Assembly: GCF_040115645.1 (NCBI RefSeq)
Contig: NC_089552.1
Location: 1 to 64,000, forward strand
Source of the DNA: Euwallacea fornicatus
Lineage: Eukaryota > Arthropoda > Insecta > Coleoptera > Curculionidae
DNA length: 64,000 nucleotides
Reading direction: 5' to 3'
This document shows positions 1 to 12,221 of this stretch, in pieces. The position numbers and the translations under genes were made by a program. A model generated the notes under the pieces. It saw nothing but the letters and a program-made list of their open reading frames with translations. It had not been told where the DNA came from and made no database searches. Each line of letters begins with the position of its first letter. Within the stretch, counting starts at the first letter, position 1.

Positions 1-3000
1 AGCTAACCTGAACTAACCTGAACTAACCTGAACTAACCTGAACTAACCTGAACTAACCTGAACTAACCTGAACTAACCTGAACTAACCTGAACTAACCTG
101 AACTAACCTGAACTAACCTGAACTAACCTGAACTAACCTGAACTAACCTGAACTAACCTGAACTAACCTGAACTAACCTGAACTAACCTGAACTAACCTG
201 AACTAACCTGAACTAACCTGAACTAACCTGAACTAACCTGAACTAACCTGAACTAACCTGAACTAACCTGAACTAACCTGAACTAACCTGAACTAACCTG
301 AACTTAACCTGAACTAACCTGAACTAACCTGAACTAACCTGAACTAACCTGAACTAACCTGAACTAACCTGAACTAACCTGAACTAACCTGAACTAACCT
401 GAACTAACCTGAACTAACCTGAACTAACCTGAACTAACCTGAACTAACCTGAACTAACCTGAACTAACCTGAACTAACCTGAACTAACCTGAACTAACCT
501 GAACTAACCTGAACTAACCTGAACTAACCTGAACTAACCTGAACTAACCTGAACTAACCTGAACTAACCTGAACTAACCTGAACTAACCTGAACTAACCT
601 GAACTAACCTGAACTAACCTGAACTAACCTGAACTAACCTGAACTAACCTGAACTAACCTGAACTAACCTGAACTAACCTGAACTAACCTGAACTAACCT
701 GAACTAACCTGAACTAACCTGAACTAACCTGAACTAACCTGAACTAACCTGAACTAACCTGAACTAACCTGAACTAACCTGAACTAACCTGAACTAACCT
801 GAACTAACCTGAACTAACCTGAACTAACCTGAACTAACCTGAACTAACCTGAACTAACCTGAACTAACCTGAACTAACCTGAACTAACCTGAACTAACCT
901 GAACTAACCTGAACTAACCTGAACTAACCTGAACTAACCTGAACTAACCTGAACTAACCTGAACTAACCTGAACTAACCTGAACTAACCTGAACTAACCT
1001 GAACTAACCTGAACTAACCTGAACTAACCTGAACTAACCTGAACTAACCTGAACTAACCTGAACTAACCTGAACTAACCTGAACTAACCTGAACTAACCT
1101 GAACTAACCTGAACTAACCTGAACTAACCTGAACTAACCTGAACTAACCTGAACTAACCTGAACTAACCTGAACTAACCTGAACTAACCTGAACTAACCT
1201 GAACTAACCTGAACTAACCTGAACTAACCTGAACTAACCTGAACTAACCTGAACTAACCTGAACTAACCTGAACTAACCTGAACTAACCTGAACTAACCT
1301 GAACTAACCTGAACTAACCTGAACTAACCTGAACTAACCTGAACTAACCTGAACTAACCTGAACTAACCTGAACTAACCTGAACTAACCTGAACTAACCT
1401 GAACTAACCTGAACTAACCTGAACTAACCTGAACTAACCTGAACTAACCTGAACTAACCTGAACTAACCTGAACTAACCTGAACTAACCTGAACTAACCT
1501 GAACTAACCTGAACTAACCTGAACTAACCTGAACTAACCTGAACTAACCTGAACTAACCTGAACTAACCTGAACTAACCTGAACTAACCTGAACTAACCT
1601 GAACTAACCTGAACTAACCTGAACTAACCTGAACTAACCTGAACTAACCTGAACTAACCTGAACTAACCTGAACTAACCTGAACTAACCTGAACTAACCT
1701 GAACTAACCTGAACTAACCTGAACTAACCTGAACTAACCTGAACTAACCTGAACTAACCTGAACTAACCTGAACTAACCTGAACTAACCTGAACTAACCT
1801 GAACTAACCTGAACTAACCTGAACTAACCTGAACTAACCTGAACTAACCTGAACTAACCTGAACTAACCTGAACTAACCTGAACTAACCTGAACTAACCT
1901 GAACTAACCTGAACTAACCTGAACTAACCTGAACTAACCTGAACTAACCTGAACTAACCTGAACTAACCTGAACTAACCTGAACTAACCTGAACTAACCT
2001 GAACTAACCTGAACTAACCTGAACTAACCTGAACTAACCTGAACTAACCTGAACTAACCTGAACTAACCTGAACTAACCTGAACTAACCTGAACTAACCT
2101 GAACTAACCTGAACTAACCTGAACTAACCTGAACTAACCTGAACTAACCTGAACTAACCTGAACTAACCTGAACTAACCTGAACTAACCTGAACTAACCT
2201 GAACTAACCTGAACTAACCTGAACTAACCTGAACTAACCTGAACTAACCTGAACTAACCTGAACTAACCTGAACTAACCTGAACTAACCTGAACTAACCT
2301 GAACTAACCTGAACTAACCTGAACTAACCTGAACTAACCTGAACTAACCTGAACTAACCTGAACTAACCTGAACTAACCTGAACTAACCTGAACTAACCT
2401 GAACTAACCTGAACTAACCTGAACTAACCTGAACTAACCTGAACTAACCTGAACTAACCTGAACTAACCTGAACTAACCTGAACTAACCTGAACTAACCT
2501 GAACTAACCTGAACTAACCTGAACTAACCTGAACTAACCTGAACTAACCTGAACTAACCTGAACTAACCTGAACTAACCTGAACTAACCTGAACTAACCT
2601 GAACTAACCTGAACTAACCTGAACTAACCTGAACTAACCTGAACTAACCTGAACTAACCTGAACTAACCTGAACTAACCTGAACTAACCTGAACTAACCT
2701 GAACTAACCTGAACTAACCTGAACTAACCTGAACTAACCTGAACTAACCTGAACTAACCTGAACTAACCTGAACTAACCTGAACTAACCTGAACTAACCT
2801 GAACTAACCTGAACTAACCTGAACTAACCTGAACTAACCTGAACTAACCTGAACTAACCTGAACTAACCTGAACTAACCTGAACTAACCTGAACTAACCT
2901 GAACTAACCTGAACTAACCTGAACTAACCTGAACTAACCTGAACTAACCTGAACTAACCTGAACTAACCTGAACTAACCTGAACTAACCTGAACTAACCT

Positions 3001-3246
3001 GAACTAACCTGAACTAACCTGAACTAACCTGAACTAACCTGAACTAACCTGAACTAACCTGAACTAACCTGAACTAACCTGAACTAACCTGAACTAACCT
3101 GAACTAACCTGAACTAACCTGAACTAACCTGAACTAACCTGAACTAACCTGAACTAACCTGAACTAACCTGAACTAACCTGAACTAACCTGAACTAACCT
3201 GAACTAACCTGAACTAACCTGAACTAACCTGAACTAACCTGAACTA
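1..3246. repeat. Terminal telomeric array, 10-bp repeat (TCAGGTTAGT on the G-strand)
   Basis: About 324 head-to-tail copies of CTAACCTGAA are read on the + strand. The complement is (TCAGGTTAGT)n, two pentamers: TCAGG, the known beetle telomere unit, and TTAGT. The C-rich strand runs 5'->3' away from position 1, so the G-rich strand points outward, as expected for a left chromosome end. Homogeneity is extreme: I see only one 11-bp variant (301-311) and one substitution at base 2. The array stops abruptly at 3246 and is followed directly by the tail of a subtelomeric unit. A telomerase-made terminal array is an inference from orientation, position and purity. Confidence 0.95.
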
Positions 3247-3267
3247 GTATATTTTGTAAATTATTCT

Positions 3268-6200
3268 ATCAGTTAGAATTTCACTTTTTTATTTTATATT
3301 TTTGACATGGATTCGTTTCTATTTTTCCATTTTCTGAACTAACCTGAGCTATTTCTTCTTTTTTTTTTTTTTTTTTTTAAACTAACCCGGGTTGTTTATT
3401 TTGTGTTTTCTGAACTAACCTGACTTACTTTTAGTTTCATTTCTTACCAACCCGGGTTCTTAATGCTAAGTAAAACAACTGGAGGCATTTTCATTGTTTC
3501 TTATTTCACACACACAATTCCACAAACAACAAATATAACAATAAATAAACAAATAACAATTAAAAAAAAAAAAAAAAAAAAACCCTTATATTAATAAAAA
3601 GAATAAATAAAAGAAAAGAAATATAACAAAAAAGAACAATAAAGATGAAATTTAATAAATATACAAAAATAATAATAACGAAAAAATGATAATGATAACG
3701 AAAGAATAAAAGTAATATGAATTAAAAAACAATTAAACAAAAAAAAAATAATTAAAAAGAAAATAATAAAAAAAGAAAGAATAAAAAAAATTAAGAAATG
3801 AAATAATCAATTAAAAACATAAAAGAAAAAAATGAATTAAAAAATTAAGGAACGAAAGTTAGAAATCTAAATAAAGAAAAAAAATTAAATGAATAAAAAA
3901 CACTGATAATAAAAATAAAGAAAAGAGAAAGAATAAAAATTAAGAAACGAAAATGAACAATGAAAAACAGTAAAGAGAAAAAAAGAAAAGAAAAACGAAA
4001 GAAAAACATAAAAATTTAAAAATGAAAAATTAAGAAAGGAACATGAATAATAAAAACAAAGGAAAAAAATAAAAATTAAGAAAATGAACAATTAAAAAGG
4101 TAAAGAAAAAGATTATAAAAACGAAAGAACAAAATAACAATTAAAAATAGAATGAGAATAACAAATAAAGAAAAGAAAAGAAAGGAACATGAATAATAAG
4201 AAAACGAAAGAAATAAAAATGAACAATTAAAAAATGAAAAAAGAATAAAATAAAAATTAAGAAAAGAAAATGAACAATGAAAGAAGTAAAGAAAAAAAGA
4301 TAACTGAAACGAAAATATAAAAATTAAACATGATAAAAAAGAAAAGAAAATTAATAATAAAAAAATTGAAGCTAAAAGAAAGAAAACAAAAATAAAGAAA
4401 CTGAATGATAAAAAAATTAAAAAATAAATGAATATTAAAAACCAAAGAGAAAAAAATAAAGATAAAATAAAAAGAAATGATAGAAAAATAATAAAAAATA
4501 AAAATGAAAAAGAGAAAAAACTAATGAATAAAAATAAAGAAAAAATAGGTAGCAACAAATAAAAAATGATCAAGAGAAAACAATAAATTAAAAAACAAAA
4601 ATGATAATAAAACTGAAAGAGAAAAAATTAAAAATAAAGAAAAAAATTTTAAAAAACCGTTCTGTTAGAGGAGCCATCTTAAACTGATATATGTTTTCTG
4701 AGGTAACTTGTACACTAACTTGTGAATCTAAATTATTATGATGAAGAAATCCAAATAAATAAACCACCGAGTGAATTGTTAGAGAGCCAAACAATTAAAA
4801 AAAATTAGAAAAGAAAAAGTTACTAGGAAAACGTGTACTTTAGCTCCCATTTTTTCCATTTCCCGAACCTTCACGAATAATGACTAACCCGGAAAATGCT
4901 TAATCTAAACTTAAATACTAAATAAAATACAGGGTCGTTCACGCCATATCAGATACTCTGTGGAATGTATTGTAATCGACTTGAACGTTAGAGAGATTAA
5001 ATTATTGAAGTTACGTTTTTACAAAATACTATGATGAGTTTTGAAATTACTGGAAAATTATTGTCAAATGGTGTGAACGATCCTGTACCTAGGATATTTC
5101 TTCTCTGTACGTGACGTGAATTGGCTGTGAGAAAATCTTCTTTCTGTTCTTGTTTAAATCCTCCTTATCCACTGCAGAGTCTCGAAGCTATGTAACTATG
5201 TAACTATGTTGCTACGGTACTGTTGTTTTTTGTCTTTGTGCTGCTCCTATCGTCGTATCCTCCTCCTCCTCCTCCTCTTTTTATATCCTTTGGTTAACCT
5301 AAAAAGGCTTGTAACATTTGTGCTGTTACGAAAAAAAAAAAAAAATTGGTGATGTATCGAAGGAATTATTTATTGTTAAAAAGGACGAGTGCCTATTTTT
5401 TTAAATGAAAAATTTACTTTTTAATGTAATGTAATACACACTTTGAATTTATTATTTTTCTGACTGCATTCTAACAACAATAATTGATCGAGGACCTGGG
5501 TCCAGTGATGAAGCCCTTCCTAAATTAATTCCCTGTATTATGTTGGAAATAAGCACTCGATATTCGAATACAAATCGACTTTAACTTTCTGTGCTTACCT
5601 TAGATTTTTTTCTTCTCCACCGTGTTCCTGCTCCTTTTTACTTTGCTTACAAATTTACTTTAGTCGATAAAGAAAACTTCGATATGTCCCTGCCCCCCCT
5701 TGATCTCGTCGTAGAGAACCCTTGTAAAAATCATGTTTGCTAAAGGGGGCAAATGATGCCATCCTGCCTCTTCGTTGGTCACTCAGACTCTTTCGAGTCA
5801 AAGTTCTGATCGAGCAAAACCTACCTACCTACTGAAAATGTGTTAAAGTGTGTCTTTTGTAAAAGCTAGATGTGTGAATCGATTAATGAGGAGCGAATTT
5901 AGGCAAATGTGGAAATTTTTGTCCAAAATTTCCCTGTACCACTTGCTTACTTGCTCGTTAGGGTTCTTCGAGAACCTTAAACTTGAAGTTGGTGGTGCAA
6001 TCTTGTTTCTAGGTCCAGAGGATTTGAGGTGCTGCGTCCTGTGAACCCTACGTTTTACCTATTTTAGCGAGTCGCCCCCTACCTTTTGTAGGTGACACCC
6101 TCTCTACCTGCAGCCTCGATAACCATATCGAGCCACTTCCCACTGGTGTGCCTCCTTGCTGCTGCCAAGTTTTCCTCTTCTTTGCCCTGTTGAAGTTTTA

Positions 6201-6824
6201 TTTCGGGTTCTTACCTTGTGTACCTCGACGTCCCTCGACATCCATTTTGAGCCCCCTTCTGTGAACGAACGATTCGAGGAGGATTTCGTGGACGACACGA
6301 CGTACCTATATATTTTCACTTTCACTCTAAACGTTTGAATCTGGATCTGCATCTTTCCTTTTGAAACTAGTGAATTGATTCGAGAACAAAGAAACGAAGA
6401 AATAAGGAATGATGGATTATTCCTTTGTTCTGTTGTGAGGATTCCCCGTTAACTTTCCGACTTGTGACCGTCGGCTCCCTCTGAGATTGCCCTCCGGTAC
6501 TGCTCGTGTGCTCGTGCTCGCTTTTTTACGATTCGATACGATTGGATTGGATTGGGTGGTTCTACCGGTAAATCCCGGATGAAGGCAAAAGGAAGGGTCC
6601 GTTCTGTCCCGTACCTACTTTGGTGGCAGAAAAGGCAAAGACAGAAAAGTAGAAAAGTGGACTTACTCAGATGTAATCCTCCGAGAAAAGGCACTGATTC
6701 ACTATTTCACTATTCACTCACTATTGTTCTGGCCACATTAAGTCGGTCCTCGCACTTGGTAACTTCAGCTTCAGAGATCCATCCCTGGAAAAGAAAGAAG
6801 GAAATGAGACAGATACCAATTCAA
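3268..6824. repeat. Subtelomeric unit 1 (3557 bp, most distal)
   Basis: The unit starts at the conserved ATCAGTTAGAAT word, which recurs at 6825 and 10145. In order it holds two telomere-like words (CTGAACTAACCTGA at 3334 and 3410), two CCCGGG-centred palindromes, an A-rich C-poor tract (about 3540-4660), a small MITE (4928-5087), CT-rich microsatellites near 5260, and a moderately GC-rich 3' part. Short open frames (5850-6044 +, 6104-6352 -, 6552-6833 +) are present. In the 6104 frame the four differences from unit 2 that I found all change the amino acid, so I treat the unit as non-coding. Confidence 0.9.
4928..5087. mobile_element. Small MITE copy in unit 1 (160 bp)
   Basis: The terminal inverted repeats are TACAGGGTCGTTCACGCCAT and the complement of AATGGTGTGAACGATCCTGTA. 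Compared with the copy at 16841-17103, it lacks two internal segments totalling about 100 bp. It has no coding capacity. Confidence 0.85.
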
Positions 6825-9800
6825 ATCAGTTAGAATAATTCAAAATGTATTTTCCAATTTGGCGTGGATTCGTTTCAATTTTCAGTTTTTCTGAACTAAC
6901 CTGAGCTTTTTTTTTAAAACTAACCCGGGTTGTTTATTTTGTATTTTCTGAACTAACCTGACTTGTTTTTTTTTTTTCTCTTACCAACCCGGGTTGTCGT
7001 GCTTAATACTAAATAAAACAACTGTAGATATTTTCATTGTTTCTTCTTATTTCAAACACACAATTCCACAAACGTAAAATAACAATAATAAATAAAGAAA
7101 ACAATTACTATAAATACAGAAAATAAATAAATAATAATAATAAAGAAAAGAAATGATAATAAAAAAGACGGAAGTGAAAAAAATAAAGATAAAGAAAAAA
7201 TGTTACAATAAAACAATTTAAAACAAAATGAATAAAATAGATAAAGAAAAGAATAAATATTAACAATGAAAAATGAATGAGAATAACAAATAAAAAAATT
7301 AAGAAAGGAACATGAATAATAAGAAAACGAAAGAACAAAATAATTAAAAAATGAAAATAGAATGAGAATAACAAATATAAAAATGAAGAAAGGAACATGA
7401 ATAATAAGAAAAGGAAAGAACAAAATAATTAAAAAATGAAAATAGAATGGGAATAACAAATATAAAAATTAAGAAAGGAACATGAATAATAAGAAAACGA
7501 AAAAAATAAAAATGAACAATTAAGAAATGAAAAAAAGAATGAGAATAAAAAGCAAAAGTAAAAAAAGAATAAAAAAAAAGTAAAGAACATAAAATGAACA
7601 ATGAAAAAAGTAAAGAAAAAAAGATAACTGAAACGAAAATATAAAAATTAAACATGATAAAAAAGAAAAGAAAATTAATAATATTATAAAAAATTGAAGC
7701 TAAAAGAAAGAAAATGAATGATAAAAAATTTTAAAAAATAAATGAATATTAAAAACCAAAGAGAAAAAATAGAAATATTTAAAATAAAAAGAAATGATAA
7801 ATATAGAAAAAGAATAAAATATAAAAATTAGAAATAGGAAAAATTAAGAAAACAATAAGTAGCAACAAATAAAAAATTGATCAAGAGACAATAAATTTAA
7901 AATAAAATGATAATAAAACTCAAAGAGAAAAAATTAAGAAAAATATAAGAATTGAAAAATAAAAAATGATATTAATAAAAGAGGAAAAAAATTTTTAAAA
8001 ACCGTTCTGTTAGAGGAGCCATCTTAAACTGATATATATTCTGAGGTAACTTGTACAGTAATTTGTGAATCTAAATTATTATGACGATGAAGAAATTCAA
8101 ATAAATATAAATAAACGACCGAGTGAATTGTTAGAGAGCCAAACAATTAAAAAAATTAGAAAAGAAAAAGTTGCTAGGAAAACGTGTACTTTAGCTCCCA
8201 TATTTTCCATTTCCCGAACCTTCACGAATAATGACTAACCCGGAAAATGCTTAATCTAAACTTAAATACGGGGTCGTTCACGCCATATCAGATACTCTGT
8301 GGAATGTATTGTAATCGACTTGAACGTTAGAGAGATTAAAGTATTGAAGTTATGTTTTTACAAAATACTATGATGAGTTTTGAAATTACTGGAAAATTAT
8401 TGTCAAATGGCGTGAACGATCTTGTACCTAGGATATTTCTTCTCTGTACGTGACGTGAATCGACTGTGAGAAAATCTTCTTTCTGTTCTTGTTGAATCCT
8501 CCTTATCCACTGCAGAGTCTCGAAGTTATGTTGCTGTTGTTTTTTGTCTTTGTGCTGCTGCTACCGTCGTATCCTCCTCCTCCTCATCCTCTTTTTATAT
8601 CCTTTGGTTAACCTAAAAAGGCTTGTAACATTTGTGCTGTTACGAAAAAAAAAAAAATTGGTGATGTATCGAAGGAATTATTTATTGTTAAAAAGGACGA
8701 GTGCCTATTTTTTTAAATGAAAAATTTAGTTTTTAATGTAATGTAATACACACTTTGAATTTATTATTTTTCTGACTGCATTCTAACAACAATAATTGAT
8801 CGAGGACCTGGGTCCAGTGACGAGGCCCTTCCTAAATTAATTCCCTGTACCGTGTTGGAAATAAGCACTCGATATTCGAATACAAATCGACTTTAACTTT
8901 CTGTGCTTACCTTAGATTTTTTCTTCTCCACCGTGTTCCTGCTCCTTTTTACTTTGCTTACAAATTTACTTTAGTCGATAAGGAAAACTTCGATATGTCC
9001 CTGGCCCCCCTTGATCTTGTCATAGAGAACCCATGTAAAAAATATGTTATATGTAACTTGTTTGCTAAAGGGAGCAAATAATGCCCTCTTACCTCTTTGC
9101 TAGTAACTGAGACTATTTCGAATCAAAGTTCTAATCGAGCAAGACCTACCTGCCTACTGAAAATGTGTTAAAGTGTGTCTTTTGTAAAAGCTAGATGTGT
9201 GAATCGATTAATAAGGAGCAATTGTGGAAATTTTTGTCCAAAATTTCCCTGTACCACTTGCTTCCTTGCTCGTTAAGGTTCTTCGAGAACCTTAAACTTG
9301 AAGTTGGTGGTGCAATCTTCTTTCTAGGTGACCAGGATTTGAGGTGCTACGTCTTGTGAACCCTACGTTTTATCTATTTTAGCGAGTCGCCCCCTACCGT
9401 GTGTAGGTGACGCCCTCACTACCTGCAGCCTCGATAACCATATCGAGCCACTTCCCACTGGTGTGTCTCCTTGCTGCTGCCAAGTTTTTCTCTTCTTTGC
9501 CCTGTTGAAGTTTTATTTCGGGTTCTTACCTTGTGTACCTCGACGTCCCTCGACGTCCATTTTGAGCCCCCTTGTGTGAACGAACGATTCGAGGAGGATT
9601 TCGTGGACGACACGACGTACCTATATATTTTCACTTTCACTTAAAACGTTTGAATCTGGATCTGAATCTTTCCTCTTGAAACTAGTGGATTGATTCGAGA
9701 ACAAAGAAACGAAGAAATAAGGAATGGCGAATTATTCCTTTGTTCTGTTGTGAGGATTCCCCGTTCACTTTCCGACTTGTGACCGTCGGCTCCCTCTGAG

Positions 9801-10144
9801 ATTGCCCTCCGGTACTGCTCGTGTGCTCGTGCTCGCTTTTTTACGATTCGATACGATTGGATTGGATTGGATTGGGTGGTTCTACCGGTAAATCCCGGAT
9901 GAAGGCAAAAGGAAGGGTCCGTTCTGTCCCGTACCTACTTTGGTGGCAGAAAAGGCAAAGACAGAAAAGTAGAAAAGTGGACTTACTCAGATGTAATCCT
10001 CCGAGAAAAGGCACTGATTCACTATTTCACTATTCACTCACTATTGTTCTGGCCACATTAAGTCGGTCCTCGCACTTGGTAACTTCAGCTTCAGAGATCC
10101 ATCCCTGGAAAAGAAAGAAGGAAATGAGACAGATACCAATTCAA
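6825..10144. repeat. Subtelomeric unit 2 (3320 bp)
   Basis: This unit is collinear with unit 1. Most of the 237-bp length difference lies in the A-rich tract (about 7080-8000). The MITE (8267-8426), the AACCGTTCTGTTAGAGGAGC block, the CT-rich stretch and the final 300 bp are all shared. The last 300 bp (about 9861-10160) match 6541-6840 with essentially no differences visible, which implies recent duplication or gene conversion. No reverse transcriptase or other protein domain is visible on either strand. Confidence 0.9.
8267..8426. mobile_element. Small MITE copy in unit 2 (160 bp)
   Basis: It has the same ends and the same internal deletions as the unit 1 copy, so it was duplicated together with the unit and did not insert independently. 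The left end has one substitution (TACGGGGTCG). Confidence 0.85.
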
Positions 10145-11830
10145 ATCAGTTAGAATAATTCAAAATATTTTTGTATTTTTGGCGTGGATTCGTTTCTATT
10201 TTTCCATTTTCTGAACTAACCTGAGCTTTTTTTTTAAAACTAACCCGGGTTGTTTATTTTGTATTTTCTGAACTAACCTGACTTGTTTTTTTTTTTTCTC
10301 TTACCAACCCGGGTTGTCGTGCTTAATACTAAATAAAACAACTGTAGATATTTTCATTGTTTCTTATTTCACACACACAATTCCACAAACAACAAATATA
10401 ACAATAAATAAACAAATAACAATTAAAAAAAAAAAAAAAAAAAAAAAAACCTTATAATAATAAAAAGAATAAAGAAAAGAAATATAACAAAAAAAAAGAA
10501 CAATAAAGATAAAATTAAAATAAATAAAAGAATAATAAAGAAAAATTGATAAAGATAACGAAAGAATAAAAAGAATTAAAGAAAGAATGTTAAAAATATA
10601 AATAAAGAAGAAATTAAAATGAAAAGTAATATGAATTAAAAAACAATTAAACAAACAAAAATGATAAAAGAAAAAGAATAAAAAGTACATAAAAGAAAAT
10701 AATAAAAAAAGAAAGAATAAAGAATAAGAATTAAAAAGAAAGAATAAAAATTAAGAAATGAAATAATCAATTAAAAACATAAAAGAAAAAAAATTGAATA
10801 ATAGAAAAATTAAGGAACGAAAGTTAGTAATCTAAATAATGAAAAAAATAAATGAATAAAAACACTGATAATAAAAATTAAGAAAATAATAAGAGAAAGA
10901 ATGAAAAATAGACAATAAGAATTAACAAAAGAAAGAAAATAAAAACGAAAGAAAATAACAATTAAAAAACGAATGAGAATAAAAAATAAATGAAGAAAGG
11001 AACATGAATAATAAGAAAACGAAAGAAAAAAATAACAATTAAAAAATGAAAATAGAATGAGAATAACAAATAAAACAATTAAGAAAGGAACATGAATAAT
11101 AAGAAAACGAAGAAACAAAATAACAATTAAAAAATGAAAAACGAATGAGAAGAAAAAAATAAAAATTAAGAATGAAACATGAATAATAAGAAAACGAAAG
11201 AAATAAAAATGAACAATTAAAAAATGAAAAAGGAATGAGAATAAAAAAGAATAAAATAAAAATTAAGAAAAGAAAATGATATTAACAAACAAAAAAAAAG
11301 AAAAGAAAATGAACAATGAAAAAATGAAAGAAAAATAGATAATAAAAACGAAGGCGAAAAATATAAAAATTAAACATGATAAAAAAGAAAGAGAATAAAA
11401 AATAAAGTAAAGAAAATTAATAATAAAAAAATTGAAGAAAAAAGAAAGAAAACAAAATTTAAAAAAATAAATGAATATTAAAAACCAAAGAGAAAAAAAT
11501 TAAAATTTTTAAAGTAAAAAGAAATGATAGATAAAGAAAAAGAATGAAATATAAAAATTAGAAAGAGGAAAAATTAAGAAAACAATAAGTAGCAACAAAT
11601 AAAAAATGATCAAGAAAAAACAATAAATTAAAAAACAAAAATGATAATAAAACTGAAAGAGAAAAAATTAAAAATAAAGAAATAAGAATTACAAAATAAA
11701 AATAGACAATAAGAATTTTAAAAAAATGATAGAGAAAGAATTAAAAATAAAGAAAAGAAAATGAATAAATAAATATGTAATACAAATTATACAAATCAAA
11801 TAAAAAATACATTAATAAAAATATTTTAAA
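10145..11830. repeat. Subtelomeric unit 3, distal fragment
   Basis: It opens with the same ATCAGTTAGAAT start, telomere-like words (10211, 10270) and CCCGGG palindromes. It then runs into an extended A-rich, C-poor tract (10380-11830). The alignment to units 1 and 2 breaks near 11830, just before where AACCGTTCTGTTAGAGGAGC should follow. That block instead reappears at about 15777. An insertion complex of about 3.9 kb therefore splits this unit. Confidence 0.85.
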
Positions 11831-12221
11831 AAATATGTATATGTAGCTTTCGTAAAGTAAAGTGACACGGGGTTAGTTATTAATTCACTCAAAACAACCA
11901 ATAAACCTGCCACCTTGCAAGGATAGTGTTATATCTTATCCTTGGGCATATGTGGTGTGTCACAAGCACCTATGAGTGTTCCCTTGGAAATGGACTAAAC
12001 TTGTACTTGTAAAAGTAGATCGTTACGTTAAAAGATAAAGAGGAAACGTGGGAAGAATGTGGATGGTATGGCAGGTTTATCGGATGGGAAAAACAGATAC
12101 CCGGGGAATGACTCCGACACCTTGCGAGGGGGCATTCCATTCTCAATCGTTGGCAAATAAAGAAGTCCCTCACAAACTTGTGTTTTTTTGTTTTCGCTAT
12201 AAGAAGAAGTTTCTTTCTTCT
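11831..12221. other. Unique sequence at the left edge of the insertion complex
   Basis: No gene is supported here. The segment holds moderately complex sequence that is unrelated to units 1 and 2. The open frames at 11970-12173 (-) and 12048-12263 (+) overlap each other and resemble no family I know. It may belong to the foldback structure that starts near 12222. Confidence 0.4.

Noticed and set aside
1..3246. CRISPR array, suggested by the many regular repeats
   Set aside because: There are no spacers. The repeat is a pure 10-bp tandem array in eukaryotic DNA.
3885..4794. Open frames rich in Phe, Leu, Ile and Ser on the - strand, seen also in units 2 and 3
   Set aside because: They are the A-rich tract read backwards. 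Composition alone explains the lack of stops, and the frames are not conserved between units.
6104..6352. 82-codon frame on the - strand, repeated at 9419-9640
   Set aside because: The four nucleotide differences that I found between the two copies all replace residues, and the frame is broken in unit 3. This is not the pattern of a selected protein.
6552..6833. 93-codon frame on the + strand, identical in unit 2
   Set aside because: The identity follows from the identical DNA block. There is no homology to a known family and no counterpart in unit 3.
3268..10144. Telomere-specific retrotransposon as the subtelomeric unit
   Set aside because: No reverse transcriptase, endonuclease or gag-like frame is visible on either strand, and the A-rich tract lies inside the unit rather than at its end.
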